64,000 nucleotides of DNA from Paracoccus aestuarii (GCF_028553885.1 NZ_CP067169.1:1197501-1261500); one strand, 5' to 3'; positions 16,405 to 28,597 are shown, counted from the first letter of the stretch. Numbers and translations are program-made. The notes: a model not told the origin generated them from the letters alone.

Positions 16405-18429
16405 ATGACCGATCACCTGACCCATTGGACCGGCCCCGAGGGGCTGCCGCGCTTCGATCTGATCCGCGACACGGATTTCGCCCCGGCCTTCGACCGCGAA
16501 CTGGCTGCGGCCCTGGCCGCGCATGAGGCGATCGCCGCCAATCCCGACGCGCCCGATTTCGCCAATACCATCGCCGCACAGGAGACCGCCGAGGAGGGGC
16601 TGAACCGCGTCCTGTCGATCTTCTACACGCTGGCGGCGGTCGATTCGAACCCGGCGCGCCAAGCGCTGCAGCGCGACTTCGCCCCGCGCCTGGCCGATTA
16701 CGGCAGCCGGATCGGCACGGATCCGCGGCTCTATGCCCGGGTGCGGGCGGTGGCCGAGGGGGCGGATGCGCTGCCCGAACAGGATGCCCGCATCACCCGG
16801 CTGGCGCTGCGCGACCTGACGCGGTCGGGGGCGGGGCTGGACGCCGAAGGGCGCGCCCGCATGGCCGCGATCCGCGAACGCATGGCGGTGCTGACGACGC
16901 AATTCGCCCAGAACGTGCTGGAGGATGAACGCGACTATGTCCTGCCCGTGGCCGATGACCGGCTGGAGGGGCTGCCCGACTGGCTGTTGCGCGCGATGCG
17001 GGCGGCGGCGCGCGAACGCGACCTGCCCGGTCAGGTGGTGACGCTGAACCGGTCGCTGATCGTGCCGTTTCTGGAACATGCGGGCGACCGGGCCCTGCGC
17101 GAGACGGCCTTCACCGCCTGGACCCGGCGCGGATCGGGCAAGGGCGCGGGGGGCGAGGCGACCGACAACCTGCCCCTGATCCGCGAGATTCTGGAGCTGC
17201 GCCACGAACGCGCGCAGCTGCTGGGCTATGACGATTTCGCCGCCTACAAGCTGGAGACCCAGATGGCGGGCAATGCCGAGCGGGTCGAGGATCTGCTGAC
17301 CCGGGTCTGGGCGCCCGCCCGCGCCCGCGCCGCCCGCGACGAGGAGCGGATGACCGCTCTGGCCCGCGCAGACGGCGTGAACGGCCCGCTGGAGGCGTGG
17401 GATTGGCGGCTCTATGCGCAACGGCTGCGGCGGCAGGATCTGGATTTCGACGCGGATGCGGCGGCGCCCTATCTGACGCTGGACGCGATGCTGGGGGCGG
17501 TCTTCGACGTGGCCCATCGCCTGTTCGCTTTGCGGGCCGAGCCCATCGAGGCGCCGCTCTGGACGCCGCGGGCGCGGGCCTTCCGCATCACGCGCGAGGG
17601 TCGGCTGATGGCGATCTTCGTTGCGGATTTCTTCGCGCGGCCGGCCAAGCGGTCGGGGGCGTGGTGTTCATCTTTGCAGGTCCAGCACAAGATCGGCGCG
17701 GGGCAGCGGCCGATCGTGGTGAACGTGTGCAACTTCACCCCGCCGGACGAGGAGGGCGCGCCCGCCTTCCTGTCTTGGGACGATGCGCGCACTCTGTTTC
17801 ATGAATTCGGCCATGCGCTGCATCACATCCTGTCGGATGTGGACTGGCCCTCGATCTCGGGGACGGCGGTGGCGCAGGATTTCGTGGAGCTGCCCAGCCA
17901 GCTGCTGGAGCATTGGCTGGAACAGCCCGAGGTGCTGGACGCCCATGCGCGCCACCATCAGACGGGCAAGGCCCTGCCCGCCGATCTGCGCGACCGGCTG
18001 CTGGCGGCGGGCAAGGCGGATGCGGGATTCTCGACGGTGGAGTATCTGGAAAGCGCGCTGGTCGATCTGGCCTTCCATCGCGGCCAGCCGCCCGCCGATC
18101 CGATGGCCCGCCAGTCCGAAGTGCTGGAGGCGCTGGACGCGCCCCGCGCCATCCCCATGCGCCACGCGACGCCGCATTTCGCGCATGTGTTTTCCGGCGA
18201 CAGCTATGCGGCGGGCTATTACAGCTACATGTGGTCCGAGGTGATGGATGCCGACGCCTTCGCGGCCTTCACCGAGACGGGGGACGTGTTCGACCCGGAG
18301 ACGGCGCGACGGTTGGAACGGACGATCCTGTCGCGCGGCGGATCGGCCCCGGCCGAGGATCTGTGGATGGCGTTCCGCGGCCGCATGCCGGGGATCGAGC
18401 CGCTGCTGGAGGGGCGGGGCTTGGCATGA
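16405..18429 (+). CDS. M3-family zinc metallopeptidase (peptidyl-dipeptidase / oligopeptidase A type)
   Basis: A 674-residue cytosolic oligopeptidase of the thimet family. The zinc site is FHEFGHALHH with H466 and H470, and E495 in DFVELPSQLLEHW is the likely third ligand. The C-terminal helical region with SYAAGYYSYMWSEVMDADAFAAF is the substrate-recognition segment typical of Dcp and OpdA. Length fits the family (about 670-690). It degrades short peptides, including those left by ATP-dependent proteases. The GNAT gene starts inside its stop (ATGA). I cannot separate Dcp from OpdA by sight. Confidence 0.9.
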   Translation: MTDHLTHWTGPEGLPRFDLIRDTDFAPAFDRELAAALAAHEAIAANPDAPDFANTIAAQETAEEGLNRVLSIFYTLAAVDSNPARQALQRDFAPRLADYGSRIGTDPRLYARVRAVAEGADALPEQDARITRLALRDLTRSGAGLDAEGRARMAAIRERMAVLTTQFAQNVLEDERDYVLPVADDRLEGLPDWLLRAMRAAARERDLPGQVVTLNRSLIVPFLEHAGDRALRETAFTAWTRRGSGKGAGGEATDNLPLIREILELRHERAQLLGYDDFAAYKLETQMAGNAERVEDLLTRVWAPARARAARDEERMTALARADGVNGPLEAWDWRLYAQRLRRQDLDFDADAAAPYLTLDAMLGAVFDVAHRLFALRAEPIEAPLWTPRARAFRITREGRLMAIFVADFFARPAKRSGAWCSSLQVQHKIGAGQRPIVVNVCNFTPPDEEGAPAFLSWDDARTLFHEFGHALHHILSDVDWPSISGTAVAQDFVELPSQLLEHWLEQPEVLDAHARHHQTGKALPADLRDRLLAAGKADAGFSTVEYLESALVDLAFHRGQPPADPMARQSEVLEALDAPRAIPMRHATPHFAHVFSGDSYAAGYYSYMWSEVMDADAFAAFTETGDVFDPETARRLERTILSRGGSAPAEDLWMAFRGRMPGIEPLLEGRGLA

Positions 18430-18842
18430 CCGCGCCGCCCGAGGGCATCCGCATCGCGGCCGAGCGTATCGGCGTGGAGGAATTCGCGGCGGTGCTGCAG
18501 GCCTCCGGGCTGGCGGCGCGGCGGCCGGTGGCGGATGCGGACCGGCTGCGGCGGATGCTGGAGGGGGCGGGGATCGTCGTGACGGCGCGGGCGGGCGATG
18601 CGCTGGTCGGCGTGTCGCGGGCGATCACGGACGGGGCCTGGGCCTGTTATCTGTCGGATCTGGCGGTGGACCGGGATTGGCAGGGGCGGGGGATCGGGCA
18701 GGCGCTGATCGCCGAGACGCGCCGCCTGGCGGGGCCTGACTGCATGTGCCTGCTGCTGGCCGCGCCGGGTGCGGAGAGCTTCTATCGCCGGATCGGGATG
18801 CCCGCCTGCGAGACGGCCTTTCTTTATCCGCGCGAGGCCTGA
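18426..18842 (+). CDS. GNAT-family N-acetyltransferase
   Basis: A 138-residue acetyl-CoA-dependent N-acetyltransferase. The core is visible: strand 4 CYLSDLAVDRDWQGRGIGQALI (residues about 75-96; pyrophosphate loop DWQGRGIG) followed by AGPDCMCLLLAAPGAESFY and RRIGM, the usual C-terminal GNAT pattern. Start ATG overlaps the peptidase stop, so the two are co-translated. The acceptor substrate is unknown. Confidence 0.82.
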   Translation: MTAPPEGIRIAAERIGVEEFAAVLQASGLAARRPVADADRLRRMLEGAGIVVTARAGDALVGVSRAITDGAWACYLSDLAVDRDWQGRGIGQALIAETRRLAGPDCMCLLLAAPGAESFYRRIGMPACETAFLYPREA

Positions 18843-18850
18843 GCAGGGGA

Positions 18851-18910
18851 GCCGACCTGCGGTCGGCGCGCTGCCGCCCGGCGGGGGGCGGCGCCGCTGA
18901 CGCGGCGCCG
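18851..18910. terminator. Two hairpins between convergent genes
   Basis: GCCGACC/GGTCGGC (18851-18867, 3-base loop) and a 9-base-pair perfect stem CGGCGCCGC/GCGGCGCCG (18889-18910, 4-base loop) fill the 76-base gap between the convergent GNAT gene and pyruvate carboxylase. Neither has a T-tract, so they may work with Rho or only stabilise transcript ends. Confidence 0.45.
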
Positions 18911-18918
18911 TGCGGGTG

Positions 18919-21900
18919 TCACTCGATCTCGGCCAGCAGATCCTTGGCGTCGATCTGGGTTCCGGGGGTGACATGGACGGCGCTGACAGTCCCGTCGCGA
19001 TCGGCATGGATGCCGGTCTCCATCTTCATCGCCTCGATGGTCAGGATCAGGTCGCCCTGCGCCACCTTTTGCCCCGCCGCAACGGCGACCGAGGCCACCA
19101 CGCCCGGCATCGGCGCGCCGATATGGCCGGGATTGGCGGCATCCGCCTTGGGACGCGCCGCGGCCGATCCGGTGGCCTTGCGGTTCGGGACACGGACCTG
19201 GCGCGGCTGGCCGTTCAGTTCGAAGAAGACCTTGATCTCGCCCTTCTCATCCGTCTCGCCCAGGGTCAGCAGGCGCACCTCCAGCGTCTTGCCGGGGTCG
19301 ATCTCGACGCTGATCTCATCCCCGGGCTCCATCCCGTAGAAGAAGCTGTCGGTGGGCAGGGTGCGGACCGGGCCATAAATTTCGTGGCGCTGCATGTAAT
19401 CTGTGAAGACCTTGGGATACATCAGATAGCCGGCCAGATCCTCGTCGTCGATCTGGCGCCCGTCGAGGATCTCGGACAGTTTGGCGCGCTCGGCCTCCAG
19501 GTCCACCGGGTCCAGATGGGCGCCGGGGCGGTCGGTGATCGGCGCCTCGCCCTTCAGGACCTTGGTCTGGATCGCCTGCGGCCAGCCGCCGGGGGGCTGG
19601 CCCAGATTGCCGCGCATCATGTCCACGACCGAATCGGGGAAGCTGACATCCTTGGCGGGGTCCAGCACGTCATCGGGCGTCAGGTTCTGGGCCACCATCA
19701 TCAGCGCCATGTCGCCCACCACCTTGGAGGACGGCGTGACCTTGACGATATCGCCGAACATGCGGTTCACGTCGGCATAGGCCTGGGCGACCTCGTGCCA
19801 GCGATCCTCGAGCCCCATGCTGCGCGCCTGCGCCTTGAGGTTGGTGAACTGGCCGCCCGGCATCTCGTGCAGATAGACCTCGGAGGCGGGGGATTGCAGG
19901 CCGGATTCGAAGGCGGCGTAGTTTTCCCGCACCCGTTCCCAGTAATTGCTGATCGCCCGGATTGCCCCGATGTCGAGGCCGGTGTCGCGGTCGGTCTGGG
20001 CCAGCGCCTCGACCACGGAGCCGAGCGTCGGCTGGCTGGTATTGCCGGACAGCGCGTCCATCGCGCAATCGACGGCATCCACGCCCGCATCGGCTGCGGC
20101 CAGGATCGTCGCGCCGCCCATGCCGCTGGTGTCATGGGTGTGGAAATGGATGGGCAGGCCGACCTCGTCCTTCAGGGTCTTGATCAGGATGCGGGCGGCG
20201 GCGGGTTTCAAGAGGCCCGCCATGTCCTTCAGCCCCAGCACATGCGCGCCCGCGGCCTTGAGGTCCTGCGCGGTGCGGATATAATATTTCAGGTCGTATT
20301 TGGACCGGTCCGGGTCCAGCATGTTGCCGGTGTAGCAGACCGTGCCTTCGCAGATCTTGCCGCTGTCGATGACCGCATCCATGGCGACGCGCATGTTCTC
20401 GACCCAGTTCAGGCTGTCGAAGACGCGGAACACGTCCACGCCCGTCTCGGCCGCCTGACGCACGAAGAACTGCACCACATTGTCGGGATAGTTCGTATAG
20501 CCCACCCCGTTCGAGGCGCGCAGCAGCATCTGCGTCATCAGGTTGGGCATCCGGGCGCGGATGTCGCGCAGTCGCTGCCACGGGCATTCCTGCAGGAAGC
20601 GGTAGGCCACGTCGAAGGTCGCGCCGCCCCAGCATTCCACCGAAAACAGCTGCGGCAGGTTGGCGGCATAGCTGGGCGCCACGCGGATCATGTCGATCGA
20701 CCGCATCCGGGTCGCCAGCAGCGACTGGTGCCCGTCGCGCATGGTCGTATCGGTGATCAGCAGCTTGCGCTGATCCAGCATCCAGTCGGCGACGGCCTGG
20801 GCGCCCTGTTCCTCCAGCATCTGGCGGGTGCCGGGGGGGGGGCGGCCTGGGCCTCCGGGGGCTGGGGGCGCGGGCCTGTGCGGGCGGCAGGGCGCGGCCC
20901 GCCGTCTCGGGGTGGCCGTTCACGCTGATATCGCCCAGATAGGTCAGGATCTTGGTGGCCCGGTCCTGACGCTTCTTAAAATCGAAAAGGTCGTCGGTCG
21001 TATCGATGAACTTGGTGGTGTAGGTATCGTCCAGGAAGGTCGGGTGCTTCAGCAGGTTGATGACGAAGTCGATATTCGTGCTGACCCCCCGCACCCGGAA
21101 TTCGCGCAGCGCGCGGTCCATGCGCTTGATCGCCTGATCGGGCGTCTGCGCCCAGGCCGTCACCTTGACCAGCAGCGAATCGTAGTATCGCGTGATGACG
21201 CCCCCCGCATAGGCCGTGCCTCCGTCCAGGCGGATGCCCATGCCGGTGGCCGAGCGGTAGGCCGTGATACGGCCGTAATCGGGGATGAAGTTGTTCTGCG
21301 GATCCTCGGTCGTCACCCGGCATTGCAGGGCGTGGCCCGACAGGGTGATGTCCTTCTGCTGTCCGTGGCCGGTCGCCTCGGCCAGGGTGGCGCCCTCGGC
21401 GATCTTGATCTGGGATTGCACGATGTCGATGCCGGTGACCTCCTCGGTCACGGTATGTTCGACCTGGACGCGGGGGTTCACCTCGATGAAGTAGAACTGC
21501 TGGCTGTCCATATCCATCAGGAATTCGACCGTGCCGGCGTTCTGATAGCCGACCGCCTGCCCGATCTTCAACGCCAGGCCGCAGACCTCCTCGCGCTGCG
21601 CATCGGTCAGATAGGGGGCGGGGGCGCGTTCGACGACCTTCTGGTTGCGGCGCTGCACGGTGCAGTCGCGTTCATAGAGGTGATAGAGGCCGCCATGCGT
21701 GTCGCCCAACAGCTGCACCTCGACATGGCGGGCGCGCAGGATCATCTTTTCCAGATAGCCCTCGCCATTGCCGAAGGCGGCCTCGGCCTCGCGGCGGCCC
21801 TCGCGGACCTTCTCGACCAGCTCGGCCTCGGAGTTGATGGGCCGCATGCCGCGCCCGCCGCCGCCCCAGCTGGCCTTGAGCATCAGGGGATAGCCGACCT

Positions 21901-22357
21901 GGGCGGCCTCAGCCTTGATGGCGTCGAAATCCTCGCCCAGAACCCCGGTCGCGGGGATGACGGGGACGCCCGCCTCGATCGCCACGCGCCGGGCGCTGGC
22001 TTTGTCGCCAAGCGCGCGCATCGTGTCGGCGCGCGGGCCGATGAAGGTGATCCCGGCCTGCGCGCAGGCATCGACGAATTCGGGGTTCTCGGACAGCAGG
22101 CCGTATCCCGGATGGATCGCGTCGGCGCCCGACAGCTTGGCCACGCGGATGATCTCGGGGATGGACAGATAGGCCGCGACCGGACCCAGCCCCGCGCCGA
22201 TGCGATAGGCCTCGTCCGCCTTGAAGCGGTGCAGGCCCAGCTTGTCCTCCTCGGCATAGACGGCGACCGTCTTCTTGCCCAGTTCATTGGCCGCGCGCAT
22301 CACGCGGATGGCGATTTCGCCCCGGTTGGCGACCAGAATCTTGTTGAACATGCCCAT
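18919..22357 (-). pseudogene. pyc: Pyruvate carboxylase, interrupted by a frameshift in a C10 tract
   Basis: Two adjoining frames together make a full pyruvate carboxylase of about 1146 residues. The upstream part (from 22357) has the biotin carboxylase/ATP-grasp domain: [52 protein letters not shown]. The downstream part, from about 20820, has the carboxyltransferase domain (TDTTMRDGHQSLLATRMRS) and the biotinyl domain with EAMKMET, the biotin-accepting Lys codon at 19024-19026. The break is in ten consecutive C on the coding strand (20833-20842); nine would restore [13 protein letters not shown] across the join. The enzyme makes oxaloacetate from pyruvate. A sequencing miscount is a likely explanation. 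Confidence 0.88.
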
Positions 22358-22435
22358 CCCCCTGCTTGCGACCCCGACAGCTTAGCGATGCCGCATTGCA
22401 GCGCAAGTGGTGGCGTTAACGGCAGTACCGGCCAT

Positions 22436-22461
22436 GTTCCGCTTTGGTTCGCATATGGAAC
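22436..22461 (+). promoter_or_regulatory. LexA (SOS) box upstream of uvrA
   Basis: GTTC (22436-22439), seven bases, GTTC (22447-22450) is an exact match to the GTTC-N7-GTTC SOS box described for Rhodobacter sphaeroides and relatives. A third half-site in inverted form, GAAC (22458-22461), continues the same 11-base period. It lies 67 bases before the uvrA start, in the divergent region shared with pyc. Confidence 0.8.
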
Positions 22462-22516
22462 TTGCTTTTCGCCCATGCGTCCCTATCTGATGCGCTTGGT
22501 CACGCGGGGGATAGGC

Positions 22517-25378
<2,862 letters not shown>

Positions 25379-25380
25379 TG

Positions 25381-25426
25381 AAAAAAAATTCGCCGGGGGG
25401 TGTTTTTTCCTCTTGCACCCCCCGGC
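25381..25426 (-). terminator. Hairpin with T-tract on the minus strand, after uvrA
   Basis: An 11-base-pair stem GCCGGGGGGTG/CACCCCCCGGC (25392-25402 and 25416-25426) has a 13-base loop containing T6. Read leftward it is followed by AA and eight T (25381-25388), like an intrinsic terminator facing uvrA. Read rightward it has no T-tract. No leftward gene lies to the right for it to terminate, so its orientation is puzzling. Confidence 0.45.
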
Positions 25427-25441
25427 GGCAACCCGTAGATC
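25413..25441 (+). promoter_or_regulatory. Possible promoter of tRNA-Gly
   Basis: TTGCAC (25413-25418) and TAGATC (25436-25441) with a 17-base spacer, about 40 bases before the tRNA. The -10 is a weak match, so this is a tentative call. Confidence 0.3.
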
Positions 25442-25480
25442 ACCGCTCACCGAAGGCGGAAACGCCGGACGGTACGGAGT

Positions 25481-25555
25481 GCGGGCGTAGCTCAGGGGTA
25501 GAGCATAACCTTGCCAAGGTTAGGGTCGTGAGTTCGAATCTCATCGCCCGCTCCA
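25481..25555 (+). tRNA. tRNA-Gly (anticodon GCC)
   Basis: A complete cloverleaf: acceptor GCGGGCG/CGCCCGC, D-arm GCTC-AGGGGTA-GAGC, anticodon arm TAACC-TTGCCAA-GGTTA with anticodon GCC at 25513-25515, and T-arm GTGAG-TTCGAAT-CTCAT. The discriminator is T and CCA (25553-25555) is encoded. It reads glycine GGC and GGU codons, GGC being dominant in this GC-rich window. Confidence 0.96.
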
Positions 25556-25561
25556 AAAAAC

Positions 25562-25590
25562 AAAAGGCCGGACCGCAGGGTCCGGCCTTT
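25562..25590 (+). terminator. Terminator after tRNA-Gly
   Basis: AAAAGGCCGGACC-GCAG-GGTCCGGCCTTT (stem 25566-25574 and 25579-25587) with flanking A and T runs, seven bases past the tRNA. Confidence 0.8.
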
Positions 25591-25657
25591 GTTCGTGTTT
25601 CCCGTGCGGAACCGGATATGCTAATGTGATCGGATGATATCCTTTTCAGAGCGGTCT

Positions 25658-25713
25658 GCGTTGACTGCCAGAAAAAGATGTACCGGGAACAAAGGTGGTT
25701 TGGCAGTCAACGC
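25658..25713. repeat. Long-spaced perfect inverted repeat
   Basis: GCGTTGACTGCCA (25658-25670) and its exact complement TGGCAGTCAACGC (25701-25713) flank 30 bases. It lies in the 246-base gap between the tRNA terminator and the TetR gene, where I see no coding frame. It could be a small RNA hairpin, a paired regulator site or the remnant of a small mobile element. Confidence 0.5.
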
Positions 25714-25810
25714 CGACCCCCAGATCAGATCGCCTCAGCGTCCGAAGCCCCCCTCGACACGGCTTCGCCTGTCCGGGTTCGTCTGGGTGCCGACTGTTTG
25801 GTTCAATTGG

Positions 25811-25825
25811 CTTGACACTGTCAAG
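25811..25825. promoter_or_regulatory. Palindromic operator next to the TetR gene
   Basis: CTTGACACTGTCAAG is a perfect 15-base palindrome with central C, ending 11 bases before the TetR-family start. Position and symmetry suggest autoregulation. Spacing between TTGAC and GTCAA is three bases, so it is not a standard FNR box, which has four. Confidence 0.5.
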
Positions 25826-25836
25826 GTAGGTGAAAC

Positions 25837-26400
25837 ATGACCCGAGACGACCCCGACACGGCCACCAGACTGGTCGAAGCGGGGCTGCGCATCCTGGACG
25901 AGGACGGGGCCGCGGGCCTGACCCTGCGCCGGATCGCGGCTCGGGCGGGGGTGTCGCATGCCGCGCCCGCGCATCATTTCGCGGGGCTGCCGGGATTGAC
26001 CGCCGCCATCGCCACGCGCGGCTTTCACATGTTCCATGCCGAACTGGCCGCGCTGGACCGCGCCGCCCATCCCGACCCCTTCGACTGGCTGGCCCGGATC
26101 GAGGAGGCCTATCTGGATTTCGCCGAATCCCATCCCGACCTGTTCCGGCTGATGTTCAGCGCGCCGCTGCCGGATGATCCCGACCTGCAGCGGGCGGTGC
26201 TGGCCACGCACCGGATCCATATCAGCGCCTGCGAGGCGGTGACCGGCCCGGACCGGGTCGAGCAGATCCTGATGGCGGTCTGGGCGCTGACGCATGGCTA
26301 TGCGATGCTGCGCCTGACCGCGCCGCAGCGCCGTTTTCCGGCCACCGTCACCCCCTATCGCACCATGCTGGCCCTGCTGGTTGCACCGGAACGGGCCTGA
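25837..26400 (+). CDS. TetR-family transcriptional regulator
   Basis: A 187-residue regulator. The N-terminal helix-turn-helix is clear: ATRLVEAGLRILDEDGAAGLTL then RRIAARAGVSHAAPAHHFAG (about 31-50) and the following LTAAIATRGF helix. The C-terminal half is the ligand-binding/dimerisation region, of the type with WEED-like C-terminal domain, hydrophobic and unspecific by sight. GTAGGTGA gives a modest ribosome site. A perfect palindrome 11 bases upstream is a good autoregulatory operator. It precedes panC by 100 bases, but a link to pantothenate synthesis is not shown. Confidence 0.85.
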   Translation: MTRDDPDTATRLVEAGLRILDEDGAAGLTLRRIAARAGVSHAAPAHHFAGLPGLTAAIATRGFHMFHAELAALDRAAHPDPFDWLARIEEAYLDFAESHPDLFRLMFSAPLPDDPDLQRAVLATHRIHISACEAVTGPDRVEQILMAVWALTHGYAMLRLTAPQRRFPATVTPYRTMLALLVAPERA

Positions 26401-26500
26401 TCCGCGACGTGGGGTCCGGCGGCCGATGGCCTTGCCCAGCCCCGCCCCCGCGACTAGGGTGCCCGCCGGACCGAAGGGGGCCGCGCCAAGGGGGGTCGCA

Positions 26501-27346
26501 ATGGATATCTGCCGCAGCATCGACGCCATGCGGACCTGGCGCGAGGGCGCCGGGCGCGTCGCGCTGGTGCCCACGATGGGGGCGCTGCATGACGGGCATC
26601 TGACGCTGGTGGCCCGTGCGCGCGACTGGCTGGACGCGCGGGGCGGGGGGCGGGTCGTCACCTCGATCTTCGTGAACCCGGCCCAGTTCGGCCCGACCGA
26701 GGATCTGGACAGATATCCCCGGCAGGAGGCGCAGGACCTGGACCTGCTGTCGCGGGCGGGCTGTGACGCGGTGTTTCTGCCCCAGGCCGCCGATATCTGG
26801 CGGCCGGGCGCGCAGACCCATGTCCAGCTGAGCCAGCTGGGCGGCATCCTGATGGGCCGCCTGCGCCCGGGCCATTTCCGCGGCGTGGCGACGGTGGTGA
26901 CCAAACTGTTCAACATCGTCCAGCCCCAGGCCGCGGCCTTCGGCGAAAAGGACTATCAGCAGCTGACGCTGATCCGGCGCATGGTCGCGGATCTGGACAT
27001 TCCCGTGACCATCCTGCCCGTGCCCACCGTGCGCGAGGCCGACGGGCTGGCCATGTCGTCGCGCAACCAGCGCCTGACGCCCGCCGACCGGGCCGCGGCA
27101 CCGGTGCTGGCCCGGGCGCTGGACCGGGCACAGGCGATGGCGGGGCAGGGGGCGGGCGTATCGGCGCTGCGCCGGGCGATCCGCGACATGCTGCGCGCCG
27201 AGCCGCGCGCCGACATCCGATCCATCGACATCCGCGACGCCGAGGATCTCTCGCGCGTGCAGAGCATCGACCGCGCGGTGGTGATCCTGCTGGCCGTGCG
27301 CTTCGGCGACGTGCTGCTGATCGACCAGCGCGTGGCGCATCCCTGA
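26501..27346 (+). CDS. panC: Pantoate--beta-alanine ligase
   Basis: A 281-residue pantothenate synthetase that joins D-pantoate to beta-alanine with ATP, via a pantoyl-adenylate. Motifs: VPTMGALHDGHLTLV (HIGH-like nucleotide motif, about 24-38), FVNPAQFGPTEDLDRYPR, GEKDYQQLTLIRRM and MSSRN. Start ATG 26501 gives the conserved N-terminus and sits nine bases after AAGGGGGG; earlier in-frame codons would lengthen it beyond family size. panB follows after 27 bases, making a panC-panB operon for coenzyme A precursor supply. coaX at 49533 encodes the next pathway step. Confidence 0.95.
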   Translation: MDICRSIDAMRTWREGAGRVALVPTMGALHDGHLTLVARARDWLDARGGGRVVTSIFVNPAQFGPTEDLDRYPRQEAQDLDLLSRAGCDAVFLPQAADIWRPGAQTHVQLSQLGGILMGRLRPGHFRGVATVVTKLFNIVQPQAAAFGEKDYQQLTLIRRMVADLDIPVTILPVPTVREADGLAMSSRNQRLTPADRAAAPVLARALDRAQAMAGQGAGVSALRRAIRDMLRAEPRADIRSIDIRDAEDLSRVQSIDRAVVILLAVRFGDVLLIDQRVAHP

Positions 27347-27373
27347 CCCCCGTATCCCCTGAAAGGCCCGCCC

Positions 27374-28183
27374 ATGTCCGCGCAAGCCCCCGTCCGCCGC
27401 ATCACCGTGCCGCAGATCGCCGCCGCCAAGGGCGCGACCCCCATCGTCGCGCTGACCGCCTATACCGCGCCCATGGCCGCCCTGGTCGACGCCCATGCCG
27501 AGGTGATCCTGGTCGGCGACAGCCTGGGGATGGTGGTCCATGGCCTGCCCTCGACCATCGGCGTCACGCTGGAGATGATGATCCTGCACGGCCAGGCCGT
27601 CATGCGCGGATCGTCCCGCGCGATGGTGGTGATCGACATGCCCTTCGGGAGTTACGAGGAATCCCCCGAACAGGCCTTTCGCAATGCCGCCCGCGTCATG
27701 GGGGAAACCGGCGCCGGGGCCGTCAAGCTGGAGGGGGGCGCCCGCATGGCCCCGACGATCCGCTTTCTGGTCGAACGCGGCATCCCGGTCATGGCCCATA
27801 TCGGCCTGACGCCGCAGGCCACGAACACGATGGGCGGGTTCAAGACGCAGGGCCGCGACCCGGCCACCTGGCCTGCCTTTGTCGAGGATGCCCGTGCGGT
27901 GGCGGATGCGGGCGCCTTCAGCGTCGTAGTCGAGGGCGTGATGGAGGCCTTGGCCGACCAGATCACCGATGCCGTGGCGGTGCCGACCATCGGCATCGGC
28001 GCATCGGCCCGCTGCGACGGCCAGATCCTGGTGCTGGACGACATGCTGGGCCTGTCGGGCCGGGTGCCGCGCTTTGTGCGCAAGTTCGGCGATCTGGGCC
28101 CGCAGGCGGACCAAGCCATCGCCGCCTATGCCGGCGCCGTGCGCGACCGCAGCTTTCCGGCAGAGGCCGAGCTCTACCGCTGA
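27374..28183 (+). CDS. panB: 3-methyl-2-oxobutanoate hydroxymethyltransferase
   Basis: A 269-residue TIM-barrel enzyme that transfers a hydroxymethyl group from methylene-tetrahydrofolate to ketoisovalerate, giving ketopantoate. Signature segments: [48 protein letters not shown] (about 90-106), [19 protein letters not shown] and [27 protein letters not shown] site precedes the ATG. It is transcribed with panC. Length and motifs are normal. Confidence 0.95.
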   Translation: MSAQAPVRRITVPQIAAAKGATPIVALTAYTAPMAALVDAHAEVILVGDSLGMVVHGLPSTIGVTLEMMILHGQAVMRGSSRAMVVIDMPFGSYEESPEQAFRNAARVMGETGAGAVKLEGGARMAPTIRFLVERGIPVMAHIGLTPQATNTMGGFKTQGRDPATWPAFVEDARAVADAGAFSVVVEGVMEALADQITDAVAVPTIGIGASARCDGQILVLDDMLGLSGRVPRFVRKFGDLGPQADQAIAAYAGAVRDRSFPAEAELYR

Positions 28184-28187
28184 GCCC

Positions 28188-28520
28188 TCAGGGGATGAAG
28201 TTCCCCAGCCAGTTGCCATGCGCCCAGCCAAGCCGCTGATCCGGGCCGAAGCTGATCGCAAACCAGTCGCCGCGCCGCGCATAGATGCCGACCCGGTCGC
28301 CGTTATGGACCTCGCCGATCTTGCGGTGGTTCGCGTCCGGCCCGGTGCGGACGGCCAGAAAGCCGTCGCCTGCGGGGTTCAGGCCCATCACCTCGGCCAT
28401 GCCAAAGCAGGCGGCCTCGGCATCGGGCGGGCAATAGGTGTCGAAGGGCACGTCCAGCGGCTGGCCCATGGCCGTGCCGCCCAAGGCGGCCAGACAGGCC
28501 GCCAGCATGATCCGTCGCAT
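28188..28520 (-). CDS. Small exported SH3-domain protein
   Basis: A 110-residue protein starting MRRIMLAACLAALGGTAMGQ, a Sec signal peptide. One bacterial SH3-like domain follows (GDGFLAVRTGPDANHRKIGEVHNG, then VGIYARRGDWFAISF and GWAHGNWLGNF). Two cysteines (about 29 and 37) near the mature N-terminus could form a disulfide. I took ATG 28520 because a longer in-frame reading would run through the separate MFS gene. Its stop is four bases past that of panB, convergent. Likely a periplasmic or envelope binding protein; function unknown. Confidence 0.75.
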   Translation of the reverse strand: MRRIMLAACLAALGGTAMGQPLDVPFDTYCPPDAEAACFGMAEVMGLNPAGDGFLAVRTGPDANHRKIGEVHNGDRVGIYARRGDWFAISFGPDQRLGWAHGNWLGNFIP

Positions 28521-28597
28521 CGCAGATCTCCGACAAAAGGGAACCGTGAACGGGGTCAGTCTATCACGGAACGCCCTGTCGCCAAAGCGGCCCGTGA

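Noticed and set aside
25811..25825. FNR-type box at TTGACACTGTCAA
   Set aside because: FNR sites need four bases between TTGAT/C and G/ATCAA. Here there are three, and it fits a TetR-type palindrome better.
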